Source: UBA1724 sp963621575 (GTDB taxonomy: Bacteria > Verrucomicrobiota > Lentisphaeria > Oligosphaerales > Oligosphaeraceae). From it: a stretch of 64,000 nt of DNA. The notes beneath the pieces were generated by a model. The model did no database searches, had not been told where the DNA came from, and saw only the letters and a program-made list of their open reading frames with translations. The number at the start of each line of letters is the position of its first letter. The stretch's first letter is position 1. A program made the position numbers and the translations under genes. Location of the stretch: positions 62,001-126,000 of the forward strand of contig CAVFEH010000004.1 of assembly GCA_963621575.1 (NCBI GenBank). The letters run 5' to 3'. Positions 61,757 through 64,000 of the stretch are shown piece by piece.

Positions 61757-63001
61757 ATGGATTTCCAAGCAATCCCTGATGGCGGTGTCTGTTCCCCCCG
61801 GGGCTTTCTGGCCGCCGGCGTCACCTCCGGGCTGAAGAAGAGCGGCGCCCCCGACCTGGCCATGATTTTCAGCCAGTATCCCGCGGAGGCCGCCGGTGCT
61901 TTCACCAGCAATCTCTTTGCGGCCGCGCCTGTTGAGTGGGACCGCAGGGTCCTGCGCCGCGAGGAACCGGTTCGCGCGGTGGTGGTGAACAGCGGCGTCG
62001 CCAACGCCTGCACGGGCGCACGGGGCGCCCAGGACACCCGCGCCATGGCGGCCTACGCTGCCGAGAGGCTCCAGGTGGCCACGGACCAGGTGCTGGTCTC
62101 CTCCACCGGCGTCATCGGCGAGTTCCTCCCCATGGACACCATCCGCCACGGCATCGACCTGGCGGCCGCGGCGCTCTCCGGGAAGGGCAGTTGCGACGCC
62201 GCCCGCGCCATCATGACCACGGACACTGTGGAGAAGCGCGTGGCGGTTTCCCTGGAGATTGGCGGCAAGACGGTCACCATCGGCGCCATGACCAAAGGCG
62301 CCGGCATGATCGCCCCCCAGATGGCGCTTTGCCAGACGCGCCCCCGGCAGGCCACCATGCTGGCGTATTTCACCACGGACGCCGCCATCCGCCGCGACGC
62401 CCTCCAGGAAGCCCTCCAGGCTGCCCTGGAACGCTCCTTCAACCGCATTGTCGTGGACGGCGACACCTCCACCAACGACACCATGGTCGTCCTGGCCAAC
62501 GGCGCCGCTGGAAATCCCCCCATCCTCCCCGGCACCCCCGGGTGGGAATCCTTCACCGCCGCCCTGGAATTCTGCGCGGCGTCCCTGGCCAAGGCCATGG
62601 TGATGGATGGCGAGGGCGTCACGAAATTCGTGGATCTGCGGGTCTCCGGCACTCTGGACGACCAGAGCGCACGGCAGATCGCCGAGGCCATTGCCCGCTC
62701 CCCTCTTTGCAAGACCGCCTGGTATGGCGCGGATCCCAACTGGGGGCGCATCCTCTGCGCAGCCGGATACAGCCACGTGCCCTTCAAGCCCACCCAGGTG
62801 GATCTCTACTTCGACGATCTCCCCGTGGTCCTCAATGGCCTCGCCGCCGGGAAGTGCACCGGGGCGGAACTGGCCGCCGTGCTGAAGAAGCGCGCCTTCC
62901 AGGTGCGGCTCTCCGTGGGAGCGGGCCCTGGGCAGTTCCAGCTCTGGACCTGCGACCTGAGCCACGACTACGTGAAGATCAACGCCGACTACCATACCTA
63001 G
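61757..63001 (+). CDS. argJ: Bifunctional glutamate N-acetyltransferase / amino-acid acetyltransferase
   Basis: A 414-residue arginine-pathway enzyme that self-cleaves before a Thr nucleophile. The cleavage site is GAMTKGAGMIAPQM (alpha chain ends ..GAM, beta starts TKG). VVNSGVANACTG, LVSSTGVIGEFLPM, VVDGDTSTNDTMVVLANG, GADPNWGRI and the C-terminal HDYVKINADYHT are family blocks. It recycles acetyl from N-acetylornithine to glutamate and may also use acetyl-CoA. ATG 61757 follows a CTCCTCCTTTTTTG tract with no SD. Normal length. Confidence 0.96.
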   Translation: MDFQAIPDGGVCSPRGFLAAGVTSGLKKSGAPDLAMIFSQYPAEAAGAFTSNLFAAAPVEWDRRVLRREEPVRAVVVNSGVANACTGARGAQDTRAMAAYAAERLQVATDQVLVSSTGVIGEFLPMDTIRHGIDLAAAALSGKGSCDAARAIMTTDTVEKRVAVSLEIGGKTVTIGAMTKGAGMIAPQMALCQTRPRQATMLAYFTTDAAIRRDALQEALQAALERSFNRIVVDGDTSTNDTMVVLANGAAGNPPILPGTPGWESFTAALEFCAASLAKAMVMDGEGVTKFVDLRVSGTLDDQSARQIAEAIARSPLCKTAWYGADPNWGRILCAAGYSHVPFKPTQVDLYFDDLPVVLNGLAAGKCTGAELAAVLKKRAFQVRLSVGAGPGQFQLWTCDLSHDYVKINADYHT

Positions 63002-63013
63002 GATTTCTTCCGC

Positions 63014-64000
63014 GTGGACGGACTGCTGCACATTCTGGGACACCCGGATCTGCCCCTGGGCACCGCCGGGCATCCGGAGGACTCCCAGCTCTTCAACTGC
63101 TGGAACTTCTGCCAGCTTGCGGAGCGCCTGGGGCTGTCTTATCTCTACTACGGCGTGGAGGGTTCCCTCTGCCCGCCCGGCACCCACGGCGCCGTGGTCC
63201 CCATCGGCGCGCCTCCCGAGGGCGTCCGATGGTCCTTCCGGAATGTATGGCACCAGGATTACAGCGCGCGCCTCACGCGGGCGGTGGCGGAGCGGATGGA
63301 CAAGGATGCCGCCTGGCAGTGGGTGGCCTCCATCTACGGCGTGGCCCAGTGTGATGTGGCCGTGGACGCCGGAATCCCCGTCTTCGAGCCCATGCTGGGA
63401 TACGGCACCTGCTGGAGCACCTACCGCGTCTTCCCCTCCTACGCGCACCAGCAGGTCATCTACACCCGGCAGCCAGAAACCCAGCAGGACCGGTACTTCG
63501 ACACCGTCATACCACATTTCCTGAACCCCGGCGACTACCCCTTCACCCCAAAACCGCAGGACTACCTGGTGTACCTGGGGCGCGCCGCCGAGGACAAGGG
63601 CGTCGCCCTGGCCCGTGAGACCGCGGCCTTGGCGGGACTGGAGTTCCGGGAGGTGCACCGGGGCTGCGGCGGCGCCGAGAAGGCGCGGCTGCTGGGCGAG
63701 GCCCGTGCGGTCCTCATGCCCACGCTCTACCTGGAGCCCTTCGGATATGTGGCCATCGAGGCCATGATGTGCGGCACCCCCGTCATCACGACCGACTGGG
63801 GATCTTTTCCCGAAATCATCCGCGAGGGCGTGGACGGTTTCCGCTGCCGCACGCAGGCAGAGTTCTCCGACGCCGTCCGCCAGGCGCCCTCCCTCGACCG
63901 GAAGGCCATCCGCCAGGGGGCGCTGGAGCGCTTCTCCGTGGACGCCGTGGCCGATGCCTACCGGCGCTATCTTCTCTTTGTCTGGAACGTGCATCGTTAC
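63014..64000 (+). CDS. Family 4 glycosyltransferase (runs off the right edge)
   Basis: The frame begins at GTG 63014, 12 bases after argJ in the same frame, and is still open at 64000, giving 329 residues. The N-terminal half is unusual (LHILGHPDLPLGT, then LSYLYYGVEG). The C-terminal Rossmann half is clear GT4: YLVYLGRAAEDKGV, then EPFGYVAIEAMMCGTPVITT with the E-x7-E motif, and GSFPEIIREGVDGF. It transfers a sugar from a nucleotide donor by a retaining mechanism. The acceptor is unknown; other envelope glycosyltransferases are upstream. Only a few C-terminal residues appear to be missing. Confidence 0.85.
   Translation, partial: MDGLLHILGHPDLPLGTAGHPEDSQLFNCWNFCQLAERLGLSYLYYGVEGSLCPPGTHGAVVPIGAPPEGVRWSFRNVWHQDYSARLTRAVAERMDKDAAWQWVASIYGVAQCDVAVDAGIPVFEPMLGYGTCWSTYRVFPSYAHQQVIYTRQPETQQDRYFDTVIPHFLNPGDYPFTPKPQDYLVYLGRAAEDKGVALARETAALAGLEFREVHRGCGGAEKARLLGEARAVLMPTLYLEPFGYVAIEAMMCGTPVITTDWGSFPEIIREGVDGFRCRTQAEFSDAVRQAPSLDRKAIRQGALERFSVDAVADAYRRYLLFVWNVHRY

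Noticed and set aside
55787..63994. Long minus-strand frames opposite the Aas-like gene, ribE, argJ and the terminal glycosyltransferase.
   Set aside because: The plus strand carries clear family proteins there, including the right-edge GT4, so these are shadows.

Overview
The window reads as chromosome of a high-GC, diderm, probably anaerobic bacterium of the PVC group, most likely Lentisphaerota/Kiritimatiellota or a close relative. This placement is an inference. It rests on a type II prepilin with an H-X9-DG motif, fused SecD-SecF, LPS genes (Kdo transferase, LPS-kinase-like protein), GTP-dependent PEP carboxykinase, GH95 and GH29-like proteins, an N-acetylhexosamine-1-kinase-like protein and SGNH/DUF4886 proteins. 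No rRNA is present to settle it. There is no phage, insertion sequence or CRISPR array. Most of the window is housekeeping genes mixed with small lineage-specific genes.

Layout. 1-9.5 kb (+): aminotransferase end, FAD oxidoreductase, mutS, waaA, hrpB, AraC regulator. 9.6-12.6 kb: tRNA-Gln(UUG), then ispE and miaB on the minus strand, with a secreted DUF192 protein divergent from miaB across only 13 bases. 12.6-17.6 kb: a possible small RNA, a structured leader, then a surface-protein cluster of visibly lower GC at its start (lipoprotein, anchored secreted protein, H-X9-DG prepilin, two membrane-anchored alpha/beta hydrolases). 17.7-29.1 kb: pckG, a small His/Cys/Asp-tailed protein, hisD, argS, GH95, CBM9-like lipoprotein, purM, degenerate family-4 UDG. 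29.1-34.2 kb: an RpiB-SHMT fusion, a GH29-like pseudoenzyme translationally coupled to a cysteine-desulfurase-like protein, and a frameshifted LacI regulator. 34.3-41.3 kb: rsmB (-), LysM protein, small ORF, era, comF, three minor pseudopilins (I-J-K order), murB. 41.3-43.7 kb: decayed hipBA remnant, NSS transporter. 43.8-48 kb: yajC-secDF, tRNA-Pro(CGG), LPS-kinase-like protein. 48.2-55.4 kb: comEC, rfbB, NahK-like kinase, DUF4886 protein (-), DEAD-box helicase. 55.4-64 kb: TrmH-type methyltransferase, acyltransferase-ACP-acyl-ACP synthetase fusion, DUF2304, GT2, ribD-ribE, argJ, and a GT4 running off the edge.

How they work together. There are clear functional islands: envelope and LPS (waaA, LPS kinase, rfbB, GTs, murB, Aas-like fusion), secretion (yajC-secDF plus pseudopilins), DNA uptake (comEC, comF), riboflavin (ribD-ribE) and host-type glycan use (GH95, CBM9-like, NahK-like).

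Two signals recur through the window. One is a -10-like octamer close to NTATATTA upstream of many transcription units. The other is SD-less starts preceded by long pyrimidine tracts, contrasting with a minority of genes that have strong Shine-Dalgarno sites. No single new multi-gene system is demonstrated. The best leads are the gene fusions, the two family members with altered catalytic motifs, the decayed toxin-antitoxin module, the candidate small RNA and the leader signals.
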